NCBI RefSeq assembly: GCF_000428825.1 | Contig: NZ_AUAR01000002.1 | Coordinates: 1 to 64,000 of the forward strand | Length of the DNA: 64,000 bases | DNA from: Desulfomicrobium escambiense DSM 10707 | GTDB lineage: Bacteria > Desulfobacterota > Desulfovibrionia > Desulfovibrionales > Desulfomicrobiaceae | Direction of reading: 5' to 3' | Shown here: positions 42,632-51,607 of the stretch, piece by piece | Layout of the letters: the number at the start of each line of letters is the position of its first letter | How positions within the stretch are numbered: position 1 is the first letter of the stretch | The notes under the pieces: model-generated | Seen by the model: the letters and a program-made list of their open reading frames with translations, nothing else | Told to the model about the DNA's origin: nothing | Databases searched by the model: none | Position numbers and translations under genes: made by a program

Positions 42632-43879
42632 ATGAACCCATATCTCATCATCGTCCTCTCCTCCGTCATCCTGGGCGCAGGCTGGAGCCTCTTCCTTGAG
42701 TGGCTCAACCTCCAATCCCTCGCCCCGTCCGCCCCACCTCTGCTCGCCGACGTCCACGACCCGCAGGCCTACCGCCGCTCCCAGGACTACGCCCGCGCCC
42801 GCGGCGCATGGGACATGATCGAGCAGACCGTAGGCACGGCGGCCACCCTGGCCTTCATCCTGGCGGGGGGCTTTCCCCTGGCCGACCGACTGGCCCGCAT
42901 CGGCGACAGCGACATCCTGACAGGACTGGCCTTCTTCTGCCTGCTCTTCGCCGGCTCGGAACTGCTGGGGTTGCCCTTCTCCATATATAGGACCTTTGTG
43001 CTCGAGGCCCGCTTCGGCTTCAACACCACCACGCCAGGCACCTTCATTCTGGACAGGCTCAAGGGGTACCTCCTGGCCGCCGCCCTGGGCCTGACCCTGC
43101 TGGCCGCGGTGCTCTGGCTCTTCTCGTCCTTCGGTCCATGGGCCTGGACGCTGTGCTGGGCGGTCACGACGATCTTCTCCGTTGCCCTGACCTTCCTCGC
43201 GCCTTCCCTGATCATGCCCCTCTTCAACACCTTCACGCCCCTCGAGGACCGCAATCTGCTGGACAGGCTGCGGGACCTGGCCCGGCGCACGGGTTTCGAC
43301 CTCGGCGGCGTCTTCGTCATGGACGGATCAAAGCGGTCCACCAAGGCCAACGCCTTCTTCACGGGCCTGGGACGCACCAAGCGCATCGCCCTCTACGACA
43401 CGCTGCTGGCGGCCCATGAGGCCGACGAGATCGAGGCCATCCTGGCCCACGAAATCGGACACTACCGCCTGGGGCACATCACCAGGGGGCTCGTCCTGTC
43501 CATCCTGCAGACGGGGTTGCTCCTCACCCTGATGGGCCAGGCGATCACCCTGCCGGGACTGTACGAGGCCTTCGGCATGACCGCCATGCCCGTGCACGCG
43601 GGCCTGGTCTTCTTCCTCCTGCTGTATTCCCCGGTGTCGCTGGTGCTGACACCATTCTTCGCCGGGCTCTCGCGCCGCCGCGAATTCGAGGCCGACAGCT
43701 TCGCCGCGGCGCACCTCCCCTCGCCCGAGCCCCTGGTCCGCGCCCTGAAGAAGATATCCAGCCAGAGCCTGGCCAACCTCACCCCGCACCCCTGGTACGT
43801 CTTCTTTCATTACAGCCATCCCCCGCTGGGCGCGAGGATCGCGGCCCTGGCAGACTCCGGCAAATCCGCGCGCAAGTGA
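42632..43879 (+). CDS. M48-family (Ste24/CAAX-type) membrane metallopeptidase
   Basis: A 415-residue integral membrane protease with ~6-7 helices. The zinc motif HEIGHY is at ~273-278 and the third ligand in EFEAD (~352), with the Ste24-type N-terminal segment LPFSIYRTFVLEARFGFN. Bacterial members act in membrane protein quality control. GGAG lies six nt before ATG 42632; an upstream ATG at 42548 has no site. Its TGA overlaps the GTG of the following phosphatase-type response regulator (GTGA), so the four plus-strand genes 42.6-45.9 kb look like one operon. Confidence 0.9.
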   Translation: MNPYLIIVLSSVILGAGWSLFLEWLNLQSLAPSAPPLLADVHDPQAYRRSQDYARARGAWDMIEQTVGTAATLAFILAGGFPLADRLARIGDSDILTGLAFFCLLFAGSELLGLPFSIYRTFVLEARFGFNTTTPGTFILDRLKGYLLAAALGLTLLAAVLWLFSSFGPWAWTLCWAVTTIFSVALTFLAPSLIMPLFNTFTPLEDRNLLDRLRDLARRTGFDLGGVFVMDGSKRSTKANAFFTGLGRTKRIALYDTLLAAHEADEIEAILAHEIGHYRLGHITRGLVLSILQTGLLLTLMGQAITLPGLYEAFGMTAMPVHAGLVFFLLLYSPVSLVLTPFFAGLSRRREFEADSFAAAHLPSPEPLVRALKKISSQSLANLTPHPWYVFFHYSHPPLGARIAALADSGKSARK

Positions 43880-45075
43880 CGGCCGTCTTTGCAATTCCGC
43901 CGATTTCGGCTATCCACGCTGCCATGCACTCCACCCCAAGCCAGGCGCGCACCGTGAATGACACGACACCCTGCATCCTGATCGTCGACGACGAACCGCT
44001 GAACATCAAGCTGCTCGACATCGTGCTTACCAAAGGCGGCTACCGCACCATTTCGGCCACCAGCGGACCGGCCGCGCGCGCCGCGGCCCTGGAGCAGTCG
44101 CCGGACCTCATCCTCCTCGACGTGCTCATGCCCGGCGAGGACGGTTACGTCACCTGCGAACTGCTCAAGCACGACCCCCGGACCTCGGACATCCCCGTCA
44201 TCTTCATCTCGGCCCTGACGGACACTTCCAGCAAGGTCCGCGGCCTGGAAGTCGGCGGCGTGGACTTCGTGTCCAAACCCTTCGAGAAGGCCGAGGTCCT
44301 GGCGCGGGTCAAGGTGCACCTCAAGCTGCGGCTGACCTACAAGGCCCTGATCGAAGCCCAGGCCCAGCGCCTGGCCCAGGTCCAGGACGCCCAGCAGGCC
44401 CTCCTGGTCCAGCCCGGCGACCTGCCCGAGGCGGGTTTCGCCGTGCACTTCGAGCCAGTCCTGGAGGCGGGTGGCGACTTCTACGACGTTCTGCGCGTGG
44501 GCGGCGCGTCCTTCGACTACATCGTGGCCGATGTCAGCGGGCACGACCTGGGCACGTCCTACGTGACCTCGGCCCTGAAGGCCCTCTTCAGCCAGAACTG
44601 CAACGTGGTCACCTCCCCGTCCGAGAGCCTGACCATGATCAACAGCGTCCTGTGCCGCATCCTGACCGGCGGCACCCACATCACGGCGGGGTTCGCCCGC
44701 CTGAACCGCGAACAGCGCACCCTGCACTACGTCAACGCCGCCCACCCCGCCCCGGTCCTGCTGCGCGCCGACGGCGGCGTGGAGACCCTCCAGGCCACGG
44801 GGGACCTGCTCGGCGTGTTCGACTCGGTCCTGTTCGAAGCCCTGTCCATTCCCGTGAACCCGGGCGACCGGCTCTTCATGTACACCGACGGACTCATCGA
44901 GGGCTTCGGCGACGAAAAGATGACCCGGGAGGAAGGCCTGGAACGCCTTACCGCGACCTGCGCCGCCCATCGCGGCCTGCCAATGGCCCGGGCCGTGGAG
45001 GCAATCCACGCCGCCCTCGTTCCCCCCGGCGCGCCGCGCGGGGACGACACCATCCTGCTGGCCCTGGAGGTCTGA
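43876..45075 (+). CDS. RsbU-type response regulator: receiver plus PP2C phosphatase
   Basis: A ~399-residue cytosolic protein. The receiver domain begins CILIVDDEPLNIKLLD, with Asp82 (LDVLMPGEDG) as the phosphoacceptor and Lys in DFVSKPFEKAE. A short coiled linker leads to a PP2C/SpoIIE-type Ser/Thr phosphatase domain with GGDFYDV, VADVSGHD, TAGFARLN, NAAHPAP and RGDDTILLALEV. Activated by a histidine kinase, it would dephosphorylate an anti-sigma-factor antagonist. The start is uncertain: GTG 43876 overlaps the protease stop, while ATG 43924 also lies before the receiver domain and neither has a clear ribosome site. It is coupled with the RsbW-like gene 2 nt downstream. Confidence 0.88.
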   Translation: MTAVFAIPPISAIHAAMHSTPSQARTVNDTTPCILIVDDEPLNIKLLDIVLTKGGYRTISATSGPAARAAALEQSPDLILLDVLMPGEDGYVTCELLKHDPRTSDIPVIFISALTDTSSKVRGLEVGGVDFVSKPFEKAEVLARVKVHLKLRLTYKALIEAQAQRLAQVQDAQQALLVQPGDLPEAGFAVHFEPVLEAGGDFYDVLRVGGASFDYIVADVSGHDLGTSYVTSALKALFSQNCNVVTSPSESLTMINSVLCRILTGGTHITAGFARLNREQRTLHYVNAAHPAPVLLRADGGVETLQATGDLLGVFDSVLFEALSIPVNPGDRLFMYTDGLIEGFGDEKMTREEGLERLTATCAAHRGLPMARAVEAIHAALVPPGAPRGDDTILLALEV

Positions 45076-45077
45076 AC

Positions 45078-45491
45078 ATGTTCGACTTCACGCCCCTGCA
45101 CCACGGCTTCGATCTGGAGATGGACACGGACCTGAGCAACGTCGACCTCTGCGTGGAGCGCATCCGGCTCTTCCTGGAGGAGCGCGGGGAGCAGGGACAC
45201 CTCTTCGCCGTCTCCCTCCTGGCGAGGGAGGCCCTAAACAACGCCATGATCCACGGCAACGGACTGGACCCGGCCAAGCGGGTATCCTTCAGGTTCACCG
45301 CCACGGACGGAGGGTACGATCTGGAAGTGGAGGACCAGGGACCGGGCTTCGACTGGCAGGGACACATGCAGGTCAGCAGCGGCGTCGACGACATCCGCGG
45401 GCGGGGGCACGAAATCTACCGCAACTACGCCCGCGCCGTCAGTTACAACGACCGGGGCAACGCCCTGAGACTTGAATACCGGAGGGAGTGA
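45078..45491 (+). CDS. RsbW-like ATP-binding anti-sigma/serine kinase protein
   Basis: A 137-residue GHKL ATPase-fold protein. The N-box is AREALNNAMIHGNG and the G-box VEDQGPGFDW with the GRGHEIY lid. These are the HATPase_c_2 motifs of RsbW/SpoIIAB-type kinases. GGAGG precedes the ATG. Together with the RsbU-type phosphatase it forms two parts of a partner-switching pathway, but no STAS antagonist or alternative sigma factor is encoded beside it, so the third partner must be elsewhere. Confidence 0.85.
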   Translation: MFDFTPLHHGFDLEMDTDLSNVDLCVERIRLFLEERGEQGHLFAVSLLAREALNNAMIHGNGLDPAKRVSFRFTATDGGYDLEVEDQGPGFDWQGHMQVSSGVDDIRGRGHEIYRNYARAVSYNDRGNALRLEYRRE

Positions 45492-45883
45492 TGCACAGCT
45501 TTCAGGTGGAGACCGACGCCAGGGAGGTGATGATCGACATCACCGGCCGCCTGGAGGAACTGCTGCGGGAGTCCGGCGCGCAGTCCGGGCTCATGACGGT
45601 CTACACGCCGCACACGACAACGGGCCTGACCATCAACGAAGGGGCCGACCCCGACGTTTGCCGGGACATCCTGGCCCATCTGCGGGTCATGGTGCCGAGG
45701 CACGCGGGCTTCCGCCACGCCGAAGGGAACTCCGACGCGCACATCAAGGCCACGCTCCTGGGCTCGTCGGTGCAGATCATCGTCGAGCGGGGGCGACTCG
45801 TGCTCGGGACCTGGCAGCACGTCTTCCTCGGGGAGTTCGACGGGCCCCGCAGGCGCACCCTCCAGGTCACGATCCTGTCCTGA
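45491..45883 (+). CDS. YjbQ/UPF0047 family protein
   Basis: A 130-residue protein of the widespread YjbQ family. TVYTPHTTTGLTINEG and RHAEGNSDAHIKATLLG hold the conserved His/Asn/Asp residues, and WQHVFLGEFDGPRRR closes the fold. Family members are annotated as secondary thiamine-phosphate synthase or unknown; the true role is unsettled. The ATG at 45491 overlaps the RsbW-like stop by 1 nt, and GGAGGGAG sits just before it. It ends 3 nt before the convergent gpsA stop. Confidence 0.9.
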   Translation: MHSFQVETDAREVMIDITGRLEELLRESGAQSGLMTVYTPHTTTGLTINEGADPDVCRDILAHLRVMVPRHAGFRHAEGNSDAHIKATLLGSSVQIIVERGRLVLGTWQHVFLGEFDGPRRRTLQVTILS

Positions 45884-45886
45884 CCC

Positions 45887-46879
45887 TCACTCCTCGCGCA
45901 AAGGTCGCGTCATCAGCTCGCGCACGGCTTCGGCCGGGTTCTTGCCCTCGAAGAGCACCGCATGCACCTGCCCGGTGATGGGCAGCTCGATGCCGAGCTT
46001 GCGGCCCAGGGCGAACACGGCTTCCGTCGTCTTGACCCCTTCGGCCACGTTGTGCATGCCCCCCAGGATCTCGTCGAGGGTCTGCCCGCGGCCGATGGCC
46101 AGACCGACGCGGCGGTTGCGGCTCAGGTCGCCCGTGCAGGTCAGGACCAGGTCACCCATGCCCGAGAGGCCCATGAAGGTGGCGGAGTTGGCGCCCAGGG
46201 CCGCGCCCAGGCGCGACATCTCGGACAGGCCGCGGGTGATGAGGGCCGCGCGCGCGTTCTGGCCGAAGCCCAGGCCATCGGAGATGCCCGAGGCGATGGC
46301 CATGATGTTCTTGACCGCCCCGCCCAGCTCCACGCCCGTGACGTCGGCGTTGACGTAGACGCGGAAGGTCTCGGTGGAAAAGAGGGTCTGCACCCGGTCG
46401 GCCAGATCCGCATCCGCGCAGCCCAGGGTCACGGCCGTGGGCAGGCCCGCCACAACCTCCGTGGCGAAGGACGGTCCCGAAAGCACCGCGTACCGGGGAT
46501 CAAGGCCGGCAAGCTCGGCCGCGACCACCTGGCCCATGGTGCGGAACGTCCCCAGCTCCACGCCCTTGCTGGCGCAGACGAAACCGGCGCCCGCGGGGAA
46601 CAGCGCCCTGTTTTCGCGCAGGAAAGCGCCCAGGTTCTGGCACGGCACGGCCAGCACGACGCACCGGGCGTCCTTGAGCACGGCCGCCAGGTCCGCGCTG
46701 GCCCGCAGGTCCCGGCACAAGGCCTGCCCCGGGAGATAGCGGGAGTTGGTGCCGGACTCGACGATTTCCCGCGCCGCGTCTTCCCTGCGCGTCCACAGGC
46801 ACGCGTCCTCCCCTTTCCGGGCCAGCACGTTGGCCAGGGCCGTGCCCCAGCTTCCTCCTCCAAGCACCGCGACGTTCAC
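45887..46879 (-). CDS. gpsA: NAD(P)+-dependent glycerol-3-phosphate dehydrogenase
   Basis: A 330-residue cytosolic enzyme making sn-glycerol-3-phosphate for phospholipid synthesis. The Rossmann motif GGGSWGTALA is at ~7-16. VLSGPSFATEV, the catalytic-Lys block GAVKNIMAIASGISDGLGFG and the signature SGMGDLVLTCTGDLSRNRR are all present. The start is GTG at 46879, six nt after GGAGG; the frame extends further upstream without similarity. It is a single minus-strand gene, convergent with the yjbQ operon and divergent from the tetrapyrrole genes. Confidence 0.97.
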   Translation of the reverse strand: MNVAVLGGGSWGTALANVLARKGEDACLWTRREDAAREIVESGTNSRYLPGQALCRDLRASADLAAVLKDARCVVLAVPCQNLGAFLRENRALFPAGAGFVCASKGVELGTFRTMGQVVAAELAGLDPRYAVLSGPSFATEVVAGLPTAVTLGCADADLADRVQTLFSTETFRVYVNADVTGVELGGAVKNIMAIASGISDGLGFGQNARAALITRGLSEMSRLGAALGANSATFMGLSGMGDLVLTCTGDLSRNRRVGLAIGRGQTLDEILGGMHNVAEGVKTTEAVFALGRKLGIELPITGQVHAVLFEGKNPAEAVRELMTRPLREE

Positions 46880-47032
46880 GCAACCCTCCAGGTTTCCTCG
46901 ATGTCGGCAAGACGGCACTATCGAGGATGCGCCCGTTTCTGTAAAGGGTCCTCTTGTCAGCATATGGCGAAACGGGTAAGGAGCGACCTCGAAACATGAC
47001 CGGAAGCCTCCGGCGCAACACGAGGAATAGCC

Positions 47033-47503
47033 GTGCATTTCACCCAGACCGAACACGAAATCCTACGCATCGTCCAGGACACCCTGCCCGACAGCGCCAC
47101 CCCCTACGCGGACATCGCCCGCCAGGCCGGCGGCACCGAGGAGGAAGTCCTCGAACTGCTCAAGAAACTGAAGAAAGGCGGCCAGATCCGCCGCTTCGGC
47201 GCCACCCTGCGCCATCAGCAGGCCGGGTACGGCTTCAACGCCATGGTCGCCTGGTACATCGAGGAGGGCTTCGACCCTGACGAGGTGGGCCGCATCATGG
47301 CCCGGCGCCCGGAGATTTCCCACTGCTACCTGCGCCCCAACTGCATGGACTGGCCCTACGACATGTACACCATGATCCACGGCAAGAGCCGCGACGACTG
47401 CATGCAGGTCGTGCGCGAGCTCGTGGAGCAGACCGGCGTGACGCAGTACGAAATGCTCTTCAGCATCAAGGAGCTGAAGAAGACGTCCATGGAATATTTT
47501 TAG
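47033..47503 (+). CDS. Siroheme decarboxylase subunit (AhbA/AhbB-type, Lrp-like fold)
   Basis: A 156-residue protein of the AsnC/Lrp-like group that includes NirD/L/G/H and AhbA/AhbB. The N-terminal helix-turn-helix ([20 protein letters not shown]) is followed by [41 protein letters not shown] and the terminal KKTSMEYF, all characteristic of siroheme decarboxylases rather than regulators. These enzymes convert siroheme to didecarboxysiroheme in the alternative heme pathway of sulfate reducers. I cannot decide between A and B subunits from memory. The start is GTG with GAGGAA upstream. hemL follows 22 nt downstream, supporting a tetrapyrrole role. Confidence 0.85.
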   Translation: MHFTQTEHEILRIVQDTLPDSATPYADIARQAGGTEEEVLELLKKLKKGGQIRRFGATLRHQQAGYGFNAMVAWYIEEGFDPDEVGRIMARRPEISHCYLRPNCMDWPYDMYTMIHGKSRDDCMQVVRELVEQTGVTQYEMLFSIKELKKTSMEYF

Positions 47504-47525
47504 CCCCGCATTTGGAGAAAGCCCC

Positions 47526-48794
47526 ATGACCAGATCCCAGGAACTCTTCGAGAAAGCCCAGACCCTCATCCCCGGCGGCGTGAACAGCCCCGTGCGCGCC
47601 TGCCGCAGCGTCAGTTGCGACCCGCTCTTCATCGCCAGGGCCTCGGGCAGCAAACTCGTGACCGAGGACGGACAGGAGCTGATCGACTACGTCATGTCCT
47701 GGGGCCCCATGCTTCTGGGACACAACCATCCCGACGTGGCCGCGGCCATCGCCGCCACGGCCCAGGGCGGCACGAGCTTCGGCGCGCCGTGCCGCCTGGA
47801 GGTCGAACTGGCCCAGGCCGTGGTGGACGCGGTGCCGGGCATCGACATGGTCCGCATGGTCAGCTCGGGCACCGAGGCGACCATGAGCGCCCTGCGCCTG
47901 GCCCGGGGGTACACGGGCCGAAACGGCGTGATAAAATTTCACGGCGGCTATCACGGCCATGCCGACGCCTTCCTGGCCAGCGCCGGCTCGGGCGTGGCCA
48001 CGCAGTCCATCCCCGGTACGCCCGGCGTGCCCCAGGACGTGGTCAAGCACACCCTCCTGGCCCACTACAACGATCTGGACGCCGTCAAAACCCTGTTCGC
48101 GAACCACGGCCACGACATCGCGGCGGTCATCGTCGAGCCCGTAGCCGGCAACATGGGGATGGTCCTGCCCAAGCCCGGATTCCTGGAAGGTCTGCGCGAA
48201 CTGACCCGGGCCTACGGCGCGCTGCTGATCTTCGACGAGGTCATAACGGGCTTCCGCGTGGCCTTCGGCGGCGCCCAGCAGGCCTTCGGCATCGACCCCG
48301 ACCTGACCTGCCTGGGCAAGATCATCGGCGGCGGCCTGCCCGTGGGCGCCTACGGCGGCAAGCGCGAGATCATGAGCCACATCGCGCCCAGCGGCACCGT
48401 CTACCAGGCCGGCACCCTCTCGGGGAACCCGTTGGCCATGGCCGCGGGCCTGGCCACCCTGAAGGCCCTGGCGTCCCGCGACTACGCGGCCCTGGCCGTT
48501 CGCACCGAGGCCTTTTCGCGGGAACTCGAGAACATTTTGCACAGCAAGGGCGTCCCGGTCACGCGCAACCACATCGCCTCCATCTTCACCCTGTTCTTCA
48601 CCGAAACGCCGGTGACGGACTTCCCATCGGCCCAGACGGCCGACAGCGGACTTTTCGTCTCCTACTACCAGCAGATGCGCGCGCAGGGCATCTATCTTGC
48701 ACCGTCCGGTTACGAATGCGCCTTCACGTCCTTCGCCCACAGCGACGAAGACCTGGAACGCACCTTGGACGCCGCGAAGAGGGTCAGGTTCTGA
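47526..48794 (+). CDS. hemL: Glutamate-1-semialdehyde 2,1-aminomutase
   Basis: A 422-residue PLP enzyme that makes 5-aminolevulinate, the first committed tetrapyrrole precursor by the C5 route. [12 protein letters not shown] at the N-terminus, [16 protein letters not shown], the PLP-lysine region [16 protein letters not shown] and [16 protein letters not shown] are diagnostic. The length is standard. It follows the siroheme decarboxylase-type gene, and cytochrome c3 lies ~100 nt further with its own promoter, linking precursor synthesis, heme branch and a tetraheme product. Confidence 0.97.
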   Translation: MTRSQELFEKAQTLIPGGVNSPVRACRSVSCDPLFIARASGSKLVTEDGQELIDYVMSWGPMLLGHNHPDVAAAIAATAQGGTSFGAPCRLEVELAQAVVDAVPGIDMVRMVSSGTEATMSALRLARGYTGRNGVIKFHGGYHGHADAFLASAGSGVATQSIPGTPGVPQDVVKHTLLAHYNDLDAVKTLFANHGHDIAAVIVEPVAGNMGMVLPKPGFLEGLRELTRAYGALLIFDEVITGFRVAFGGAQQAFGIDPDLTCLGKIIGGGLPVGAYGGKREIMSHIAPSGTVYQAGTLSGNPLAMAAGLATLKALASRDYAALAVRTEAFSRELENILHSKGVPVTRNHIASIFTLFFTETPVTDFPSAQTADSGLFVSYYQQMRAQGIYLAPSGYECAFTSFAHSDEDLERTLDAAKRVRF

Positions 48795-48819
48795 AGTGGA
48801 ACCCAATTTCTCGGCATCC

Positions 48820-48849
48820 TTGACTGAAGACCAAGACCGTCGATATAAA
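48820..48849 (+). promoter_or_regulatory. Sigma70-type promoter of cytochrome c3 gene
   Basis: TTGACT (48820-48825), an 18-nt spacer and TATAAA (48844-48849), the best -35/-10 pair noticed in this GC-rich window. It lies ~50 nt before the start of the cytochrome c3 gene, consistent with high constitutive expression. Confidence 0.7.
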
Positions 48850-48899
48850 CGTCCCAGCTTGTGCTTTTTGTAACGTTTCTTTCTGGAGGTAGAAAGAGG

Positions 48900-49328
48900 A
48901 TGAAAAAATCACTGTTGTTGAGCCTGATCTGCGCGGCGCTCCTGTCCCTGATCGCCGCCCCGGTCCTGTTCGCCGCCGACGCCCCCAAGGATGACTACGT
49001 CATCAAGGCCCCCGAAGGCATGAAGACCAAGGAAAAGGACGGCAAGCCCGGCGCTCTGCAGAAGTCCGTTGCCTTCCCGCACTCCAAGCACGCCGCCGTG
49101 GAGTGCAAGGAATGTCACCACACCCTTGACGCCGACGGCGGCAAGGTCAAGCAGTGCACGTCCGCCGGCTGTCACGACTCTCTGGAGGCTCGTGGCAAGG
49201 ATAACGCCAAGGACGTCAAGCTGGTTGAGAACGCCTTCCACACTCAGTGCATCGAGTGCCACAAGGCTCTGAAGAAGGAAAACAAGCCCACCGGCCCCAC
49301 CGCCTGTGGCAAGTGTCACACCAAGTAG
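48900..49328 (+). CDS. Periplasmic tetraheme cytochrome c3
   Basis: A 142-residue precursor; the mature ~118-residue protein carries four hemes and is the periplasmic electron partner of hydrogenases. The signal peptide [20 protein letters not shown] ends near VLFA-ADAPK. Heme motifs in order are CKECH, CTSAGCH (CX4CH), CIECH and CGKCH, and the axial-ligand histidines [10 protein letters not shown] and NAFHTQ are present. This motif spacing and the ADAP-DDYVI start closely match Desulfomicrobium cytochrome c3 as I remember it. ATG 48900 has GGAGG and AGAGG upstream. Strong promoter before, terminator after: monocistronic. Confidence 0.97.
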   Translation: MKKSLLLSLICAALLSLIAAPVLFAADAPKDDYVIKAPEGMKTKEKDGKPGALQKSVAFPHSKHAAVECKECHHTLDADGGKVKQCTSAGCHDSLEARGKDNAKDVKLVENAFHTQCIECHKALKKENKPTGPTACGKCHTK

Positions 49329-49378
49329 GGTAGCACCCGAAATTTCGATCAGCACAAGCAAAGGCCGGCCTTTGGTTC

Positions 49379-49415
49379 GCCCCTGCCGCAGACCCTGCGG
49401 CAGGGGCTTTTTTTT
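49379..49415 (+). terminator. Rho-independent terminator of cytochrome c3 gene
   Basis: GCCCCTGCCGCAG (49379-49391) pairs perfectly with CTGCGGCAGGGGC (49395-49407) around a 3-nt loop, then eight T. A very strong 13-bp stem. Confidence 0.96.
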
Positions 49416-49510
49416 CGGCGGGAAATCGGATAGCCCGCACCGTACATTGCCCTTGCCGACGCTTCCTGCTAGGAAATGCCGATGCCCCAACGTCAAGAAA
49501 GGATCTCGCC

Positions 49511-51223
49511 ATGAACACACCGCACAACCCGACGGACGACATCTTGGAACTCACGGACATCGTGGAGGAAGGAGCGCCCGAGGCGCCGGGCCTCGACTTC
49601 GCCATGGACAGGGCGGTGGACGCCAGAAGCCTGGACGAGGAACTCGACAACCTCCTGCGCGACACGGACTCCACGCTGAAGGCAGTCCATGCGGGCGAAA
49701 CGGACATTCCTTTCGACACGCTCCCTGCCGAAAGCCGGCAGGCCGGCGTGACCAGGGCCGCGCAGTCGGCATCGCCGCAGGCGGACCTCTCCGACCTGGA
49801 TGATCTTTTCGGCTCGCTACAGCTCGACGACGCCAACTCGACTCAGGACTCCCTGGACATGCTCCTGGACGAAAAGTCGCAGGGACAGGCTGTCGCGACG
49901 GATATTCCCGCAACCGAAGAGATCATCGATCTCGACCTCGAGGTCCCCGGACTCGACGCCGACGACTCGGCCCCGGACCTTCTGGAACTGACCGACGAAC
50001 TGCTGGCCGACATCCCCGAAACCGTGCTGGTCCCGCCTGCGGACAGCCAGGCGATCAAGGCCGCGGAAGCGCCCATATTTCCCTCTCCGGAAGGCCTTGA
50101 TCTCGACATCGAAACCGTGACCCCACGATTCGAGACGGCCGTCGAACTTCAGCCCGAGCCGGCGCAACCGACAGCCGCGGCTCCCGAACAGCCGGAGCCG
50201 TCCGTTTCCCAGGCCGAACTCGAAATCCTGAGCGCACGGCTGGACGCCCTGGAGGCCAGGCCCGTGCCCGAGCCGGAAATCAGGCCGGAGCAGGTGCTCG
50301 GCGCCCTGCCCGACTCCCCCGACGACCTGCCCATGACACGGGCCCTGCGCGAAGGCATCATGCAGGCCGTGGACGACAGGCTCGCCGCAGCGGCTTCGAA
50401 CCCGGAACTGGCGAATCTCCGCCAAGCCGCCACGGAGCTCTCGGCACGCATCGCGGCCCTGGAGACCCGGCCGGAACCGAGCGTGAAAATCAGCCCGGAA
50501 CAGGTGCTGGCCGCGCTGCCCGACTCCCCCGATGACCTGCCCATGGCCCGGACCCTGCGCGACGGCATCATGCAGGCCGTGGACGACAGGCTCGCCGCAG
50601 CGGCTTCGAACCCGGAGCTGGCGGATCTCCGCCAAGGCGCCACGGAGCTCTCGGCACGCATCGCGGACCTGGAGACCCGGCCGGAACCGACCGTGGAAAT
50701 CAGCCCGGAGCAGGTGCTGACCGCGCTGCCCGACTCTCCCGATGCCCTGCCCCTGGCCCGGGCCCTGCGCGACGAGATTCTCGCCACCGTTGAGGCGAAG
50801 TCCGCCCTCATGGTGCAGCCCGAAGAAACGGCCAAGCTGCAGCAGGACCTCCTCGCCATGCAGAATCAGATCGACGCCATGCCGGAAATCCTGGCCAAGC
50901 TGGCTTCGACGACCGCACCGGCGCTGCAGGAACTGGAAAGCGGGCTCGGCGCCCTGCGCACCATGGCCCAGGGGCTGGAACAGAGCCTAGCCGGCGTACA
51001 GGCGGCCATAGCCCGCAAGGACGCCGACCTGGCCGACCTGCGCGAAGGCGAGGAGCGGCTGCGTGAGGAGATCGAGGCCCTGGCCGCCAGGCTGGAGGCA
51101 ATGCCCGCCCCGGACGCACTCAAGACCGAGCTTGAAGCGCATGTCCGGCAACAGGTGCCCGCCGTTGTGGGGCGCGTCATCCGTGAGGAGATCCAGGCCC
51201 TGCTCAAGGAACTGGGGGCCTGA
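49511..51223 (+). CDS. Acidic repeat protein with PopZ-like (DUF2497-type) C-terminus
   Basis: A 570-residue cytosolic protein with no enzymatic motif. The N-terminal third is acidic and disordered-looking, with repeated short motifs DILELTDIVEEG, DLDDLFGSL and DLLELTDEL. Residues ~259-430 are ~2.5 tandem copies of a 70-residue Ala/Leu/Glu-rich unit. A coiled coil follows, and the end is HVRQQVPAVVGRVIREEIQALLKEL, resembling the helical C-terminus of PopZ-type polar organisers ('LP.lVe.lVr.EI'). 'ILELT.vVeeg' motifs also occur in that family. An oligomerising scaffold is a reasonable guess. AAGGA precedes the ATG. It is flanked by terminators on both sides and thus monocistronic. Confidence 0.55.
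   Translation: MNTPHNPTDDILELTDIVEEGAPEAPGLDFAMDRAVDARSLDEELDNLLRDTDSTLKAVHAGETDIPFDTLPAESRQAGVTRAAQSASPQADLSDLDDLFGSLQLDDANSTQDSLDMLLDEKSQGQAVATDIPATEEIIDLDLEVPGLDADDSAPDLLELTDELLADIPETVLVPPADSQAIKAAEAPIFPSPEGLDLDIETVTPRFETAVELQPEPAQPTAAAPEQPEPSVSQAELEILSARLDALEARPVPEPEIRPEQVLGALPDSPDDLPMTRALREGIMQAVDDRLAAAASNPELANLRQAATELSARIAALETRPEPSVKISPEQVLAALPDSPDDLPMARTLRDGIMQAVDDRLAAAASNPELADLRQGATELSARIADLETRPEPTVEISPEQVLTALPDSPDALPLARALRDEILATVEAKSALMVQPEETAKLQQDLLAMQNQIDAMPEILAKLASTTAPALQELESGLGALRTMAQGLEQSLAGVQAAIARKDADLADLREGEERLREEIEALAARLEAMPAPDALKTELEAHVRQQVPAVVGRVIREEIQALLKELGA
50285..50800 (+). repeat. Tandem 210-bp repeat within the acidic protein gene
   Basis: Units at 50285-50494, 50495-50704 and a partial third at 50705-50800. 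Each starts PEQVL.ALPDSPD and continues through MQAVDDRLAAAASNPEL and ATELSARIA.LETRPEP. Units 1 and 2 are nearly identical at the DNA level (e.g. ATGCAGGCCGTGGACGACAG in both), indicating recent duplication and likely copy-number variation. Confidence 0.9.
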
Positions 51224-51330
51224 CCCCGTCCGGCCGGGACGCCCCTTCGGCTCTCGACTCCCGAAAAGGGGCGTGCTAGGAATTTTGAAAACAATGAAGG
51301 GAGGGCTCCAGGGTTTTTCCTTCTTTTTTG

Positions 51331-51388
51331 AACCGCCCGGTTTCCCCAAAGCAGGTCGACACCATTCCCCCCGGGCGGTTTTTTTTTG
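51331..51388 (+). terminator. Rho-independent terminator
   Basis: AACCGCCCGG (51331-51340) pairs with CCGGGCGGTT (51371-51380), with a long ~30-nt loop, followed by eight more T. It closes the repeat-protein transcript ahead of the small ORF at 51416. Confidence 0.8.
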
Positions 51389-51415
51389 TTCCCATGTTCA
51401 ACCAGCGAGAAAGCC

Positions 51416-51607
51416 ATGGACCAGATCCAAAAGCAGGCCCTGCAGGTCGCCAAGGAAATCGTCGTCAAGTTCATCGAGGTGGGACGCATCTCCCCCTCCA
51501 ATTTTTCCGAATACTTCGAACCCATTTACGACGACGTGTACCGCACCGTGACCAAGACGGGCCCTGCGCCGACCACAGACAAGGACGCCTCCGTTGAATC
51601 CGAATGA
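51416..51607 (+). CDS. Small uncharacterised protein upstream of ubiE
   Basis: A 63-residue protein: MDQIQKQALQVAKEIVVKFIE then VGRISPSNFSEYFEPIYDDVY and a polar tail. It is predicted all-helical and soluble with no Cys. The ordered core and ribosome site (GCGAGAAAG region, weak) plus overlap with the next gene support coding. Its stop lies 14 nt inside ubiE, suggesting coupling to menaquinone genes. I do not recognise the family. Confidence 0.65.
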   Translation: MDQIQKQALQVAKEIVVKFIEVGRISPSNFSEYFEPIYDDVYRTVTKTGPAPTTDKDASVESE

